The notes: generated from the sequence alone by a model not told the origin. A DNA stretch of 51,394 nt from Polyangium spumosum (GCF_009649845.1 NZ_WJIE01000028.1:1-51394), one strand, 5' to 3'. Numbered from the stretch's first letter, positions 41,678-50,805 are shown. Numbers and translations are program-made.

Positions 41678-42183
41678 CAGAACCCCTCACGTTTCGAGCC
41701 ATCGGGCGCAGCCGTCTCCCCCTCGACCGAGGCTTTCAGAATCAGCGCATGCCGCAGATCGACATCCACCACGGGGAGGCGGATCGACATCGGAACGACC
41801 ACCTTGACCCCGGCCGAACCCGCGCGCCCGGCGCCCGCGATCCACTGGACGCGCCCATATCCGCGCGCACGCCGGCTCACCCCGAGCTCCCGCACCGATT
41901 GCAACAGGCGAAGGTAGACACCTTCCGCCTCGACGGGCGAGCTCCCCCAGATCGTGAACGTCGCTTCGATCACGCGGTCCTCGCAGACGTGTTTCCCCGC
42001 GCCGCCTTGCTGCGCCGGAGGTTCGAGGTCCTCGTGTTCCGGCACCGAGACGATCAGCCGCGCGGGCGAGGCGAGCCCGCGCCCCTCGTCCTTTCCGATC
42101 GCCAGATCGAGGCCCTCAACGTTCATTTTCGCATGGAGCTCCTTGGCGAACCGCCCGAGGCTCGTTTCGTCCCAGCCGCCCAT
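41677..42183 (-). CDS. Tail terminator/completion protein (copy 2)
   Basis: 168 residues; a single Ala to Val change (SVPEHED) against copy 1. Confidence 0.65.
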   Translation of the reverse strand: MGGWDETSLGRFAKELHAKMNVEGLDLAIGKDEGRGLASPARLIVSVPEHEDLEPPAQQGGAGKHVCEDRVIEATFTIWGSSPVEAEGVYLRLLQSVRELGVSRRARGYGRVQWIAGAGRAGSAGVKVVVPMSIRLPVVDVDLRHALILKASVEGETAAPDGSKREGF

Positions 42184-42638
42184 TACTCCCCCTTGACGGC
42201 GCGCCGCACCGCCGCGGAGAAAGCGATACCCGCACTCGCGCGGATGCGCGCAATCCAGCCCGGAGGGGGTTGGCCATCGGGCACGAGCGCCCGCTCGGGG
42301 TTATGCATGACCCCGTGTTGGAGCGTCCCGCGTTGCGCGAAATGCGCGGTCCAGTGATTCACCCGCACCTCGACCGCGCACTCGAAAGGGTTCGGCGGAA
42401 GCGGACGATACTCGACGTGCGCCGCGAGCGGCTGTAGCGCGAGCGCGCCATCCGCCGCCCGCTTGGGCCAGGCGTCCCCATCGGGCGAGCGGCCGGACTC
42501 GATGCCATCGCGCACGAGCTCGACGGCCTCTTTGCCGAGGGTCTTTTGCACCTCGGTTTGATGCGAGCCGTTCGAGAGCCCTCGAAGCCCTTTGGCCATT
42601 TCGAGCAGCCCGCGACCCGCGACCCGTGACAGCTTCAT
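42183..42638 (-). CDS. Virion morphogenesis protein, Mu gpG-like (copy 2)
   Basis: 151 residues from ATG at 42638, preceded by GAGGAGG. The SPDGDAWP motif is intact; about four conservative substitutions. Confidence 0.8.
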   Translation of the reverse strand: MKLSRVAGRGLLEMAKGLRGLSNGSHQTEVQKTLGKEAVELVRDGIESGRSPDGDAWPKRAADGALALQPLAAHVEYRPLPPNPFECAVEVRVNHWTAHFAQRGTLQHGVMHNPERALVPDGQPPPGWIARIRASAGIAFSAAVRRAVKGE

Positions 42639-43060
42639 GCCCGCCGCCCTCCTCGCCATCCCCGTTCCCAGCCCCGCAGCTCCGCCGCGCGCACACGCGG
42701 CCCGAGCCGCTTGCCGTTCGTGCCCGATTGCCCGACGACGCCCGGCAGTTTCTTCCCCCCGTCGAGCCCTTCGAGCCAGTGGATCTGGTCGAGGTACCTT
42801 TGCCGCAGATTCTTCGAGTCGTCGTGCTCGGGATCAAAACCCGAGGCGGACATGAGCATATAGGCCGCGAGCGCCGCCGTAGCTTCGACGATCGCCCCGG
42901 TGAAGACCGCCAGCGGAGGGTTGAGATCGGCGAGGTACGTGTCGACCTTCCGCGAAGCCGCCTCGAGCCCTTCGAGTTGATCCGCGACGGGTACACGAGC
43001 CAGCGCCTCCTTGTTGACGCCGAGCGCGTACAGTTGCGCGAGCGTGGCGTACGTGCTCAC
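42635..43060 (-). CDS. Head-tail connector, gp36-like (copy 2)
   Basis: 141 residues; N-terminus STYATL for NAYATL and GTNGKR for GAGGKR are the main changes. GTG start overlapping the preceding stop, as in copy 1. Confidence 0.75.
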   Translation of the reverse strand: MSTYATLAQLYALGVNKEALARVPVADQLEGLEAASRKVDTYLADLNPPLAVFTGAIVEATAALAAYMLMSASGFDPEHDDSKNLRQRYLDQIHWLEGLDGGKKLPGVVGQSGTNGKRLGPRVRAAELRGWERGWRGGRRA

Positions 43061-43365
43061 GTCTCCCCCGTCTCCTTCGCCTCGCCGCTCTCCTTCGACG
43101 CCTTGCCCTTCGCCTCGATCGGCTCCTTCGACCTCGGCGCGCGCACTTGCTCGACGCCCGGCAGCTCCCGCACCGTGATCCGCTTCCCGGGATCACGCTT
43201 CAGCATTTCGATTTGCTCGCGCGTCAACGCATCGTCGGGCAGCTCGGTTGCACCGGCCTTCCAGCAGAGCCCGATCCGGACCTTCCTCCCGTCCCGCTCC
43301 TCCTCGCGCCACCCGCAGCGGTAGGCGTCATATCCGGGAGGCGGAACACACGTAACGATGATCAT
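43057..43365 (-). CDS. Small hypothetical head protein (copy 2)
   Basis: 102 residues from ATG at 43365 with GGAGGGAAGG upstream. Cys and Trp positions of copy 1 are kept; changes lie in the Lys/Glu tail. Confidence 0.7.
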   Translation of the reverse strand: MIIVTCVPPPGYDAYRCGWREEERDGRKVRIGLCWKAGATELPDDALTREQIEMLKRDPGKRITVRELPGVEQVRAPRSKEPIEAKGKASKESGEAKETGET

Positions 43366-43382
43366 CGTCCTTCCCTCCGGCC

Positions 43383-44330
43383 CTACGGGCGACACTTCGC
43401 GATGCTCTGCCAGACAGCCGGCGCGGCATTGCCCCGGCAGTCGACCCCCGCGAGATATTGGTTATTGACGAACGCGTACTCGCTCCCGTTCATGAGCGCC
43501 TGAAACCGCGGTTTTTGCCGTTCCTGCCAGATGATCGGCCGCATCAGTTGATTCTTGAGCATGGCGAGGAACCAGACCCCGGGCGAATCGCTCAGCTCAT
43601 CGATCACGAGCACCTCGGCCGTCCCCTGATTGATGTTGTCTTCCTGCGCCCCGCCGCGGGCGATCGTCTCGGCCTCGACGATCCGCTTCGCCGCGCCTTC
43701 CTTCTGCGGGCTCACGATCAGCGTATCCGGCTTGATCCCGATCCGCCGCCCGTTGACGTCCACGAGCGAGCGCATGTTCGCGCGGACGATCTCGTAATTC
43801 TCGGGCGTGAGGGCCATCCCCGACGGGTAATAATTCGCCTGGACGGGTGAATCGGGATCGTCTTGATCGACCGGATGCACCTCGGAAAAGACCGGCTGGC
43901 CATCGTAGACCACGAGGGAGACCGGCCCGACGAGGGGATCGAGGTAGCTCGTTTGCTCCCCGTAGAGGAGGATCGGCGCGATGCAATCGTCGGGATGCTT
44001 GGCGGCCTGCTGCCCGAGCAGGCTCGCATAATCCCCATACATCCCGTATTTGTCGTCTTCGATCTTCTCCCGCTCGACCCCGAGGGTTTTCTCGAAGGGC
44101 TTATTCTTGATCGTGAAGCTACGCGAGCGGAGGTTTTCGACCACGCGCGGGCCCACCCAATGCCGGAGCCCCGGGATCGCCGTCAGCCAGGAGTAGGTTT
44201 CCTCCTCGCCCGTGCTCGGGAGCGTGCGGGCGACCTTCGAGCCCCACGGCTCCGCCATGCCCATCCCGCTCTTGAAGAGGACCTGGAAGCCTTTGAACAT
44301 CGCCCGCAGGCTCGAACGCGTGATGATCAT
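43383..44330 (-). CDS. Major capsid protein, Mu gpT-like (copy 2)
   Basis: 315 residues, two substitutions against copy 1 (EQTSYL, KEGAAK). Subunits of the two copies should co-assemble if both are expressed. Confidence 0.93.
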   Translation of the reverse strand: MIITRSSLRAMFKGFQVLFKSGMGMAEPWGSKVARTLPSTGEEETYSWLTAIPGLRHWVGPRVVENLRSRSFTIKNKPFEKTLGVEREKIEDDKYGMYGDYASLLGQQAAKHPDDCIAPILLYGEQTSYLDPLVGPVSLVVYDGQPVFSEVHPVDQDDPDSPVQANYYPSGMALTPENYEIVRANMRSLVDVNGRRIGIKPDTLIVSPQKEGAAKRIVEAETIARGGAQEDNINQGTAEVLVIDELSDSPGVWFLAMLKNQLMRPIIWQERQKPRFQALMNGSEYAFVNNQYLAGVDCRGNAAPAVWQSIAKCRP

Positions 44331-44348
44331 CGAACGCCCTTCCTCGCG

Positions 44349-44762
44349 TCACCGCGGACCGATGGAAACCGCGACGCGGCCCCCGTCGAGCCCCACCATC
44401 TTTCCCGCCACCGACCGTTTCCCGCCGCCGCTCGTTCTGGCGACGCGCCCCCCATTCACGAGGAACACGTCCTTCAGGAAATCGGCCATGGTCACCGCAT
44501 CGGCCCCGCTCGAATTCTGGAGCAGGAACGTCCCCGGCTCGCAGTTGATCCGCTCGGCGCCGTCCTGGCCCGCGCTGTTGTCCTTCGTCTCGCAGGCGCG
44601 CCCGACCGGCCGGAGATCCGCCGCCTCGGTCGCCTCGACCGCGTAGCCCGAGGCATCCACGCAGACGATATTGCCTTCCTCGATGACCGCGCCCGCCTTC
44701 ATGCCGGGCGCGAGCCTCTCGACGCAGACGCCGATCCCGTATCGCTTGACGTCACGGACCAT
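44349..44762 (-). CDS. Capsid cement/decoration protein (copy 2)
   Basis: 137 residues, three conservative changes against copy 1 (VERLAPG, VEATEAA, GKMVGL). Confidence 0.65.
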   Translation of the reverse strand: MVRDVKRYGIGVCVERLAPGMKAGAVIEEGNIVCVDASGYAVEATEAADLRPVGRACETKDNSAGQDGAERINCEPGTFLLQNSSGADAVTMADFLKDVFLVNGGRVARTSGGGKRSVAGKMVGLDGGRVAVSIGPR

Positions 44763-44774
44763 GGCCCAGCTCCT

Positions 44775-45827
44775 TCAATCGTCGGCCTCATCCATCGCAG
44801 CGGGATCGATCCGCAGCGTTTTCGCCACCTGGAGATCAAACTCTCCATTCCGACGCGTGCGCGCCGCGAGCGTCGCTTGCTGATACCGCGTCGCCGGAGG
44901 CGAGGGCTTCGCCGCGGGCTTCTTCGGGGGATCGGCTTTCGGCGGGGGATCCCCTTTCGGCTTCTCCCGCTCGGGTTCCTCCGTCCCGACGAGCTCTCTC
45001 AGCGCGTCGAGGTCCTTTCGGCCGAGCTTGACGAACGCCTCGCGCCCCGCCTCGGGGATCAGCTTCGCCGCGACGCCTCGATCGACGAGCGCGCCGATCT
45101 CGTCTTCCACGGCCGCCGCCCGCGCCGCTTGCAGCTCCTCGGCCGCCGCCGCGAGCGCCTCGCGCGCCGTCGCCTTCCCGGTGAGCGTGCGAATCTGCGC
45201 GAGGGCCTCCGCCGCGTCGCTATCCTTGAGCGCGTCGTCCCCCTCGTCGCCGCCTTCCTCGGCCATGTGATCATCGAACGCCTTGATCACGTCGTCCTCG
45301 CTCGCCGCGTCGGGATCGAGCCCGAGCGCCGAGGCGATATGCGCGAGCGCGCCTTCCAGCATGCCTTTTGCTCCCTGCGAAGCCGCCATCAGCGGCGGAA
45401 GCCCGTGCGAAGCGGGCAGGTTCGTCAGCGCGACGTTGATCAGCCGCGTGATCCGGTTGCTATCGAGCTCGTAATCGACCGCGGGCGAGATGTAGCGATA
45501 CTTTCGCGCCCGGACCTTCTCGGCCGCTTCCTCGGTCCAGCGGACATCCACGGCCCACAAGGCGCCCTCGCGGACCTCGGGCCGGAACCATGCCGCCGCC
45601 TCGCCCATGCCCTTCGAGAAGCCGAACAGGGAGGCGTGGTCGTAATCGAAGAACAGCTCGGCGCCGTGCGCCTCGAAGTCAGCGAGGACGCGCCGCGCCG
45701 CTTCCTCATCGAAGAGGAGCAGGCCCTTGTAGGATTTGTTCACGCCCGCGCGGAAGAGCAGCACTTCCCCGGGGGGATCCCCAGAGAGATCAACGAGGCG
45801 AAGCGTGGCACGAGACGTGCGTTTCAT
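44775..45827 (-). CDS. Mu I-like prohead protease/scaffold (copy 2)
   Basis: 350 residues from MKRTSRATLR at 45827. The protease half is conserved. The scaffold tail has small insertions and deletions (GTEEPEREKPKGDPPPKAD against GSTGEDPEREKPKGDPPKAD), the only length change in the head genes. Confidence 0.85.
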   Translation of the reverse strand: MKRTSRATLRLVDLSGDPPGEVLLFRAGVNKSYKGLLLFDEEAARRVLADFEAHGAELFFDYDHASLFGFSKGMGEAAAWFRPEVREGALWAVDVRWTEEAAEKVRARKYRYISPAVDYELDSNRITRLINVALTNLPASHGLPPLMAASQGAKGMLEGALAHIASALGLDPDAASEDDVIKAFDDHMAEEGGDEGDDALKDSDAAEALAQIRTLTGKATAREALAAAAEELQAARAAAVEDEIGALVDRGVAAKLIPEAGREAFVKLGRKDLDALRELVGTEEPEREKPKGDPPPKADPPKKPAAKPSPPATRYQQATLAARTRRNGEFDLQVAKTLRIDPAAMDEADD

Positions 45828-45835
45828 CGGGTACG

Positions 45836-45856
45836 GGCTCCTCAAAATGAGGAGCC
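45836..45856 (-). promoter_or_regulatory. Hairpin holding the Shine-Dalgarno sequence of the protease gene (copy 2)
   Basis: Bases 45836-45844 pair perfectly with 45848-45856 (9 bp, 3-base loop). The minus strand reads GAGGAG in the 3' arm, the only SD-like sequence before the ATG at 45827. Pairing is kept although several stem bases differ from copy 1. Confidence 0.55.
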
Positions 45857-45946
45857 TCTACCCTTCGGGCGGGAATCAGCCATATCTGGCGGATTGATGG
45901 TTGATTCAGCGCGTCAATTGTCAACGAGCACGAAATCGTCGCAGGT

Positions 45947-48214
45947 TCACCCGGCGACAGGTAACCGTCCCTTCAAATGGTCGGCGTTCATTCTCTCACA
46001 CCATGCGCCAAATTCCTCGCTCTCCCCACCCCACGCGAGCTCTTCGGCGTTCTCTTCGAGGGGAACATTCCGAACGAGCGTGGCGAGCTCGCGGTACAGG
46101 AGCGCGTCCTCTCGACCGGCTTTCAGGGCCGCCGCGACACGCTCCGCGCCCCACACCTCGACGTCCCAATCTGTCGCATCTTCCGGGATATCTTCAATAT
46201 GGCCGTATTTCGACAGGAGCGCGGCCGCCGCCTCGATGCCCACCCCATCGAGGCCCGGGATCTGGTCGGCGGCATCGCCCACGAGCGCGAGCAGATCGGG
46301 GATGCTCTCCGGATCGACGCCGAACCGCTCCCGCACGCCATCCGCCGCGAGCTCCCGACCACGAGCACGATCCACGAGCACGACGCCCGGCCGCGTCAGG
46401 CATTGCGCGAGGTCTTTGTCCGGCGAGAGGAGGCGGATCGTGGCGAAATCCTGCGTGTACTTCTGGCATGCCGTGGCAAGCGCGTCGTCGGCCTCGAACT
46501 CGTCCATCGACCAGACCACGATCCCCAGCGCTCGCGCCGCCGCTTCCGCGTCCTCGAACTGCGCGCGCAGGGCCGCCGGGACGACGGAATCGTCCTTGTA
46601 TCCCTCGAACAGCTTGTTTCGAAAGCTCGTGATCGGGTTGTCAAAGGCCACGGCAAGATGCGTCACCTCGCCGGCCTCGAGCAGGGTCACGAGGGATGCC
46701 ACCATGCCCACGGTCGCCTTGACGTCCTTCCCATCGACGACGCGCCGCCGGCCTCGCGAGAAGTGAGCGCGGAAGAGCTCATACGTGCCGTCAACGACGT
46801 GCAGAACCTTCCCGCCTCCCGACAAGGCGCGACGCCCGAGCTCCCGCGGCTGAGACTTGCCCGCCGGAGCCAGGGGAAGCCCCTCGTCCTTCGCCAGCGC
46901 GTCCCAATCCACGCGGCTCGCGAGCGTGCTCGCGCCGAGGGCAGCGAACGCGCCCGCGACACGTTCGAGCGTCTCGGCCCGGAGCTTCGCCGCCTCGGCC
47001 GCCGCGATGGCTTCCGCCCGCTTCGCCTCAGCGACGGCGCGCCGCGCTTCCGCTTCCGCTTTCGCCACGTCCGCCCGCCGCCGCGCCTCGAGCACCTCGG
47101 CCTCGGCTTGCGCCTCCCGCTCCTCGGGCGTCCTCGTGTCCCACTTTGGCCAGGGGGCGAGGCGTTCGTCCCCGAAGTTGAACAGCGCCCACGGTCGCAA
47201 CACCTCGAAATGCCCCGTGGTCGCGAGGCCTTCCGTGTCCGCCCGTTTCCCCTCGTGACGAACGGCGTTATGCACCTTCCCGAGCGCATGCGAGCCGATC
47301 GGCGCTGGCTCCATGGTGAGCGTCTGCCGGAGGATCGCCATCGCCGCCGCGCTGTCGCAGTACCGGATCCCGCGCTCGAACACCTCGACCGCGCTCGCGC
47401 CGTCCGCCTGGACGAGCTCGTAATCCCAGCCCGCCGCCGCCTTTCCCTCGCTGTCGATGTCCACCGGGAGCATGATCACCGGCGATTTCCCCGCGTTGAC
47501 CAGCGCGTCCTGGTACGCATCGCGCTCCCGCGCGGTCTCGTCGCTCTCGTCGAGGGCCGCGGGATACTTCCCGACCCGGGTAGGATGCCCGTAAACCTCG
47601 GAGTAATGGGCCCAATCCGTGAACATCTGTTGTTTCGCGAGGTAGTACATCGCGACCCGCCGGACGGCGCCGTTCATCCAAGGCGTTTGGCTCCCCGACG
47701 CGAAAATCGCCCACTTGTACGGGTCCGCGCCGATCGCGATCTGCGCGGTCGGAGTGCCGACCTTGTAGGTAACCTCGTGCCCCTCGAACCACAGATCGCG
47801 CGGATGCCAGACCTCGAGCAGCGGCAGCCATTGCCCCCGCTCCTCGGTCCAATTCAGTTGCACGACCGCCACGCCGAGCATGATCAACCACTTGAGAACG
47901 TCACGCAGGACAGGCTCGGGACAGAAGCGCCACCAGACCTCCGCGGCCTTCCGTTGCGCGAGCTCCGCGGTCTCCTTGTCGCCCGTCTCGGTCGAGACCT
48001 CGAACGAGAGCGGCAACGCGAGCAGCCCGTCGATCCGTTGCTGGAGAGCGCCATCGAGCCGCTCGTCGGTCAAGAGCGCTTCCGCGAGGTCCGCCGACTC
48101 GCGGAAGTCTCCCGCTTCATGCCGTTCGAGCGCCTGCCGCACGCGGTCATTATCCCAGCCCATGAGCGGCGCGAAGACGTGTTGCGCGTAGCGGACGCGA
48201 GGAGCTCGATTCAT
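45947..48214 (-). CDS. Portal protein fused to 5'-3' exonuclease domain (copy 2, full length)
   Basis: The complete 755-residue form: MNRAPRVRYAQHVFAPLMGW, portal to about residue 355, charged helical linker, exonuclease from about residue 470. About 10 substitutions against copy 1, none touching the metal-binding residues or the GDAADQIPGLDGVG motif; one frame without stop in both copies argues against a sequencing fusion. ATG overlaps the terminase stop (ATGA). Confidence 0.92.
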   Translation of the reverse strand: MNRAPRVRYAQHVFAPLMGWDNDRVRQALERHEAGDFRESADLAEALLTDERLDGALQQRIDGLLALPLSFEVSTETGDKETAELAQRKAAEVWWRFCPEPVLRDVLKWLIMLGVAVVQLNWTEERGQWLPLLEVWHPRDLWFEGHEVTYKVGTPTAQIAIGADPYKWAIFASGSQTPWMNGAVRRVAMYYLAKQQMFTDWAHYSEVYGHPTRVGKYPAALDESDETARERDAYQDALVNAGKSPVIMLPVDIDSEGKAAAGWDYELVQADGASAVEVFERGIRYCDSAAAMAILRQTLTMEPAPIGSHALGKVHNAVRHEGKRADTEGLATTGHFEVLRPWALFNFGDERLAPWPKWDTRTPEEREAQAEAEVLEARRRADVAKAEAEARRAVAEAKRAEAIAAAEAAKLRAETLERVAGAFAALGASTLASRVDWDALAKDEGLPLAPAGKSQPRELGRRALSGGGKVLHVVDGTYELFRAHFSRGRRRVVDGKDVKATVGMVASLVTLLEAGEVTHLAVAFDNPITSFRNKLFEGYKDDSVVPAALRAQFEDAEAAARALGIVVWSMDEFEADDALATACQKYTQDFATIRLLSPDKDLAQCLTRPGVVLVDRARGRELAADGVRERFGVDPESIPDLLALVGDAADQIPGLDGVGIEAAAALLSKYGHIEDIPEDATDWDVEVWGAERVAAALKAGREDALLYRELATLVRNVPLEENAEELAWGGESEEFGAWCERMNADHLKGRLPVAG

Positions 48215-49620
48215 CGGGTGTACCTCGTGAGCTTCACCGGCCGCTTGTTCGCCGCGGAGAACGACCCCGCGATCCGCCCCGCCGGCGAGGAGAGCAGGTC
48301 ATGCGCGGCCGCGCCGGCGTCGACCTGGTCGTCTTCGTCGTCGTCCTGCCCCGTGAACCGAAGATGCTCCGCCAGGAAGACATTGACCCACGAATCCGGG
48401 CCCACGTCTTCCGGGAGGAGCACGCGCCCATCGTTCCAGGACGCCGCGTACGGTTGCGCGCGCGTGAACTTGTCCGCCTTCACGCGGCGCGCCTCGACCG
48501 TGAAGCCGCGATCCGACATGAACGGGACGATCATCTTCTCAAAAACCGTGACGTAGCCCATCGCCTTGCATCCCCCGTGCGCCCGTTGCAGCCGCGCGCC
48601 CTCCGCGGCGAATTCGGGCGCAAGGACCTGCTTCCGCAGGCATTCGAGCACGTAGTAAACGCGCCGCCCGCGCTCGGGTTCGTGCGAGCGCATGACCACC
48701 GCCGACGAGTAATCCGCATGCTTCCGCGCGGTATACGCGAAATCGACGCCGATCCCGTCGCGATATTCCCGCACCAGGTCGAGGGCCGCGGAGGTGTAGA
48801 GGGCCGGCTCAGCGTTGAACACGGCCCCGCCCCGAGGCCTCGGGACGCCTTGATAGAGCGAGGCCCACGTGTACTCTCCGACCTCGCGCCGCCGCGCTTC
48901 GAGCTCAGCCGCGGGCCATCGTTCGGGCCAGAGCGCGCGCCCGTCGTCGGAGAGCGCAGGGAGGCGGAGATACTGCCAACCCTGGGAGATCAGGCGTCCG
49001 GAGAGGTCCTCGGGATGCCACCGCGTAGCAAGGACGATCGCGCTCCCGCCCGGCTCGACACGGTTGATTGTCGAGCCCTGCCAGAGGTCCCAGATCCGCG
49101 AGCGATAGGTCGGGCTTTCGGCTTGGATCCGGTTCTTGAAAGGGTCGTCCACGAAGAGCACGCGGAACCCCTTGCCCGTGAGCGAGCCATTTAGCGCCGT
49201 GAACACGGCCCGCCCGCCCTCGCGCGTGCGCCATTCGCCGACGCCCTTCGCGCCCGCATCGAGCTCGACGCCAGCCGCGCGCGCCATCGCCCGAGCGTCG
49301 CGGCTCTTGCTGTTGGCCAGCTCGATCCCGTACGTGGCGTAAGCGATCGGCAGGGTGGGATCCTTCCGCAGGTACCACGCAATCGCATGGAGGATCGTGT
49401 CCGTCTTCCCGTGGCGCGGCGGAGCGTGGATCACCGCGCGGACAGGCTCGCGCCGCGCGCGCTCGAGGAGCTCGATCAGGGGGGCGAGATGATCCGGGCG
49501 CGCATACCCGGGCGTCACGGCCGGTACGAACGCCGCGAGGCCCTCGGAGGGGGCCGCCGCGATCCGGCCGTGCTCCTTGAATGAGAAATCGCCCACCCGG
49601 TAGCCGAAAGCCTTCGCCAT
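48211..49620 (-). CDS. Terminase large subunit
   Basis: 469 residues from ATG at 49620. The ATPase domain has Walker A APPRHGKT (residues about 66-73), Walker B VLFVDD (about 154-159) and the coupling motif IVLATRWHPEDL. The C-terminal nuclease region has GVDFAYTARKHADYSSAVVM and a final acidic DDDEDDQVDAGAAAHDLL, as expected for the RNase H-like domain. It packs DNA into the prohead through the portal. The start is four bases after the small-subunit stop; the long open frame upstream is a shadow of that gene. Confidence 0.92.
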   Translation of the reverse strand: MAKAFGYRVGDFSFKEHGRIAAAPSEGLAAFVPAVTPGYARPDHLAPLIELLERARREPVRAVIHAPPRHGKTDTILHAIAWYLRKDPTLPIAYATYGIELANSKSRDARAMARAAGVELDAGAKGVGEWRTREGGRAVFTALNGSLTGKGFRVLFVDDPFKNRIQAESPTYRSRIWDLWQGSTINRVEPGGSAIVLATRWHPEDLSGRLISQGWQYLRLPALSDDGRALWPERWPAAELEARRREVGEYTWASLYQGVPRPRGGAVFNAEPALYTSAALDLVREYRDGIGVDFAYTARKHADYSSAVVMRSHEPERGRRVYYVLECLRKQVLAPEFAAEGARLQRAHGGCKAMGYVTVFEKMIVPFMSDRGFTVEARRVKADKFTRAQPYAASWNDGRVLLPEDVGPDSWVNVFLAEHLRFTGQDDDEDDQVDAGAAAHDLLSSPAGRIAGSFSAANKRPVKLTRYTR

Positions 49621-49624
49621 CGAG

Positions 49625-50149
49625 CTATTCCCCGAGGTACGGCTCCGGGTTTGCTTTGAGCTCGGCCAAGAGCTTTTCGAGCGCTGCGATCTGCTCGGGC
49701 CTCGCGATCTCCCCCGTCGCCCAATAGATTTCCAGCTCCCGACAAGCCTTCCGATCCTTCCACCCGCTCTTCGCCCCCGCATCCCACGCGGCGCGGAGCT
49801 CCTTCGGAAGCGTCGGGGGTCGAGCGACGTCCACGTGGACGTTGCCATCGACCCGCGTATGCCTGCGGTTCCACTTTTCGGGATACCGCGCGCGCAGAAT
49901 GTCGAGCGCCAAGCGAGGATCATCCGCGGCCCCTTGCGTCGCGATCAAGGCGAGCCGCGCTTCGCCCTTCGCTTCCGCGGCCCGGATCGCCGCGTCGAAT
50001 TCGGGATCCTGCTTCCGCCAATCCCGCAGCGTGCGCGGCTTGATCCCGACGAGCGCGCAGACCGTGGGCCGGTGAAGTTGACCGAGCCGGAGCGCGTCGA
50101 GGATTTGCTTTTCCACCTCGGGGGTTCGCAGCGTAGGGCGTCCGCTCAT
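49625..50149 (-). CDS. Terminase small subunit
   Basis: 174 residues. The N-terminal helix-turn-helix (LHRPTVCALVGIKPRTLRDW RKQDPEF) is followed by helices (ALDILRARYPEKWNRR) and a strand (VDGNVHVDV), the pattern of phage small terminases that recognise the packaging site. It lies just before the large subunit. Confidence 0.85.
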   Translation of the reverse strand: MSGRPTLRTPEVEKQILDALRLGQLHRPTVCALVGIKPRTLRDWRKQDPEFDAAIRAAEAKGEARLALIATQGAADDPRLALDILRARYPEKWNRRHTRVDGNVHVDVARPPTLPKELRAAWDAGAKSGWKDRKACRELEIYWATGEIARPEQIAALEKLLAELKANPEPYLGE

Positions 50150-50152
50150 GGT

Positions 50153-50542
50153 CTACTCCAGCAGGTTTCGGAAATCGTCAAACTCGTCCCGGGGCTTGGC
50201 GCCTCCGTTCCCGCCCCCCTCGAAGCGCCCCGGCTCGGGAGCCGTGGCCGTGCGCGACGAGAGGCGCCCTTCGCGGATCGCGATGGCATCGAGCAGCCGG
50301 TGGACGTCGCGAAGGATCACGCTCGTTTCGGGGAAGACGATCCGCCGCTCCCGCTCGATGCGCACGGCTTCCTTGAGCCGGCGTTTCTCGACGCGGAGGA
50401 GCCAGCGGAGGGTCTTGACGTCCGCGTCCATCTTCGGCGCGTCGGGGTTCGGTTCGGGTCGGCCTTCCGCGGATGCCCGCTCGGCTTCCTCGGGCGTCAA
50501 CGGTTGAGCGCGATCCCGCGGCCTTTCGCTGCTTTGGTCCAT
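50153..50542 (-). CDS. Small helical hypothetical protein upstream of terminase
   Basis: 129 residues from ATG at 50542 with GGAGG five bases upstream. A Pro/Glu/Asp-rich N-terminus precedes a strongly helical middle (LRWLLRVEKRRLKEAVRIER) and LRDVHRLLDAIAIREGRLSS. It overlaps the HNH gene by 46 bases and stops three bases before the small terminase. Family not recognised. Confidence 0.7.
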   Translation of the reverse strand: MDQSSERPRDRAQPLTPEEAERASAEGRPEPNPDAPKMDADVKTLRWLLRVEKRRLKEAVRIERERRIVFPETSVILRDVHRLLDAIAIREGRLSSRTATAPEPGRFEGGGNGGAKPRDEFDDFRNLLE

Positions 50543-50805
50543 GACGGCCTCCGGATCAAGGGGTGCATGAGCATGTGGCAATCGTTGCAGATCACGATCA
50601 GATTCGCGGGATCGAAGACGAGCTCCGAGGCGATCCCCGAGATCGAGCAGGGGATGATATGGTGAACGTGCCGCGCCGGAACGCCGCAGCACTCGCAGAA
50701 CCGCCCGCGAGCGTCGAGGACTTCGCGGACGATGCGCCGGTAACGGCTTTGCGGGGTCTCGGCCCTGGGTTCTGCCATCTCGCCCTTACGCCGCGAACGT
50801 GTCAT
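50497..50805 (-). CDS. HNH endonuclease
   Basis: 102 residues from ATG at 50805, which overlaps the previous stop (ATGA). Shows a Zn-binding CxxC pair (C37/C40), catalytic HHIIP (H48/H49), Asn68 in DPANLIVICNDCH, and the second Cys pair C73/C76 with H77 and H81. HNH proteins next to terminase genes are often needed for packaging cleavage in phages with cohesive ends; that role is inferred from position. Confidence 0.88.
   Translation of the reverse strand: MTRSRRKGEMAEPRAETPQSRYRRIVREVLDARGRFCECCGVPARHVHHIIPCSISGIASELVFDPANLIVICNDCHMLMHPLIRRPSWTKAAKGRGIALNR

Larger units (their letters stand above)
30534..48104 (-). repeat. Right arm of the inverted repeat (virion module copy 2)
   Basis: Mirror of bases 1-17568, differing in total length by only three bases. 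Homology may continue beyond 48104 but its partner is outside the window. Spacer between arms is about 12.97 kb. Confidence 0.95.

Noticed and set aside
1-48104. Inverted repeat as an assembly or library artefact (foldback chimera)
   Set aside because: The arms differ by many silent and missense changes, small indels in the protease tail, and a strongly diverged tape-measure segment; a foldback copy would be identical. The spacer halves differ even more.
43863-48556. Very long open frames antisense to the protease and portal genes (967 and 859 codons), and similar ones in the left arm
   Set aside because: They are shadows produced by GC-rich codon bias opposite well-recognised phage genes; they have no ribosome sites and no recognisable domains.
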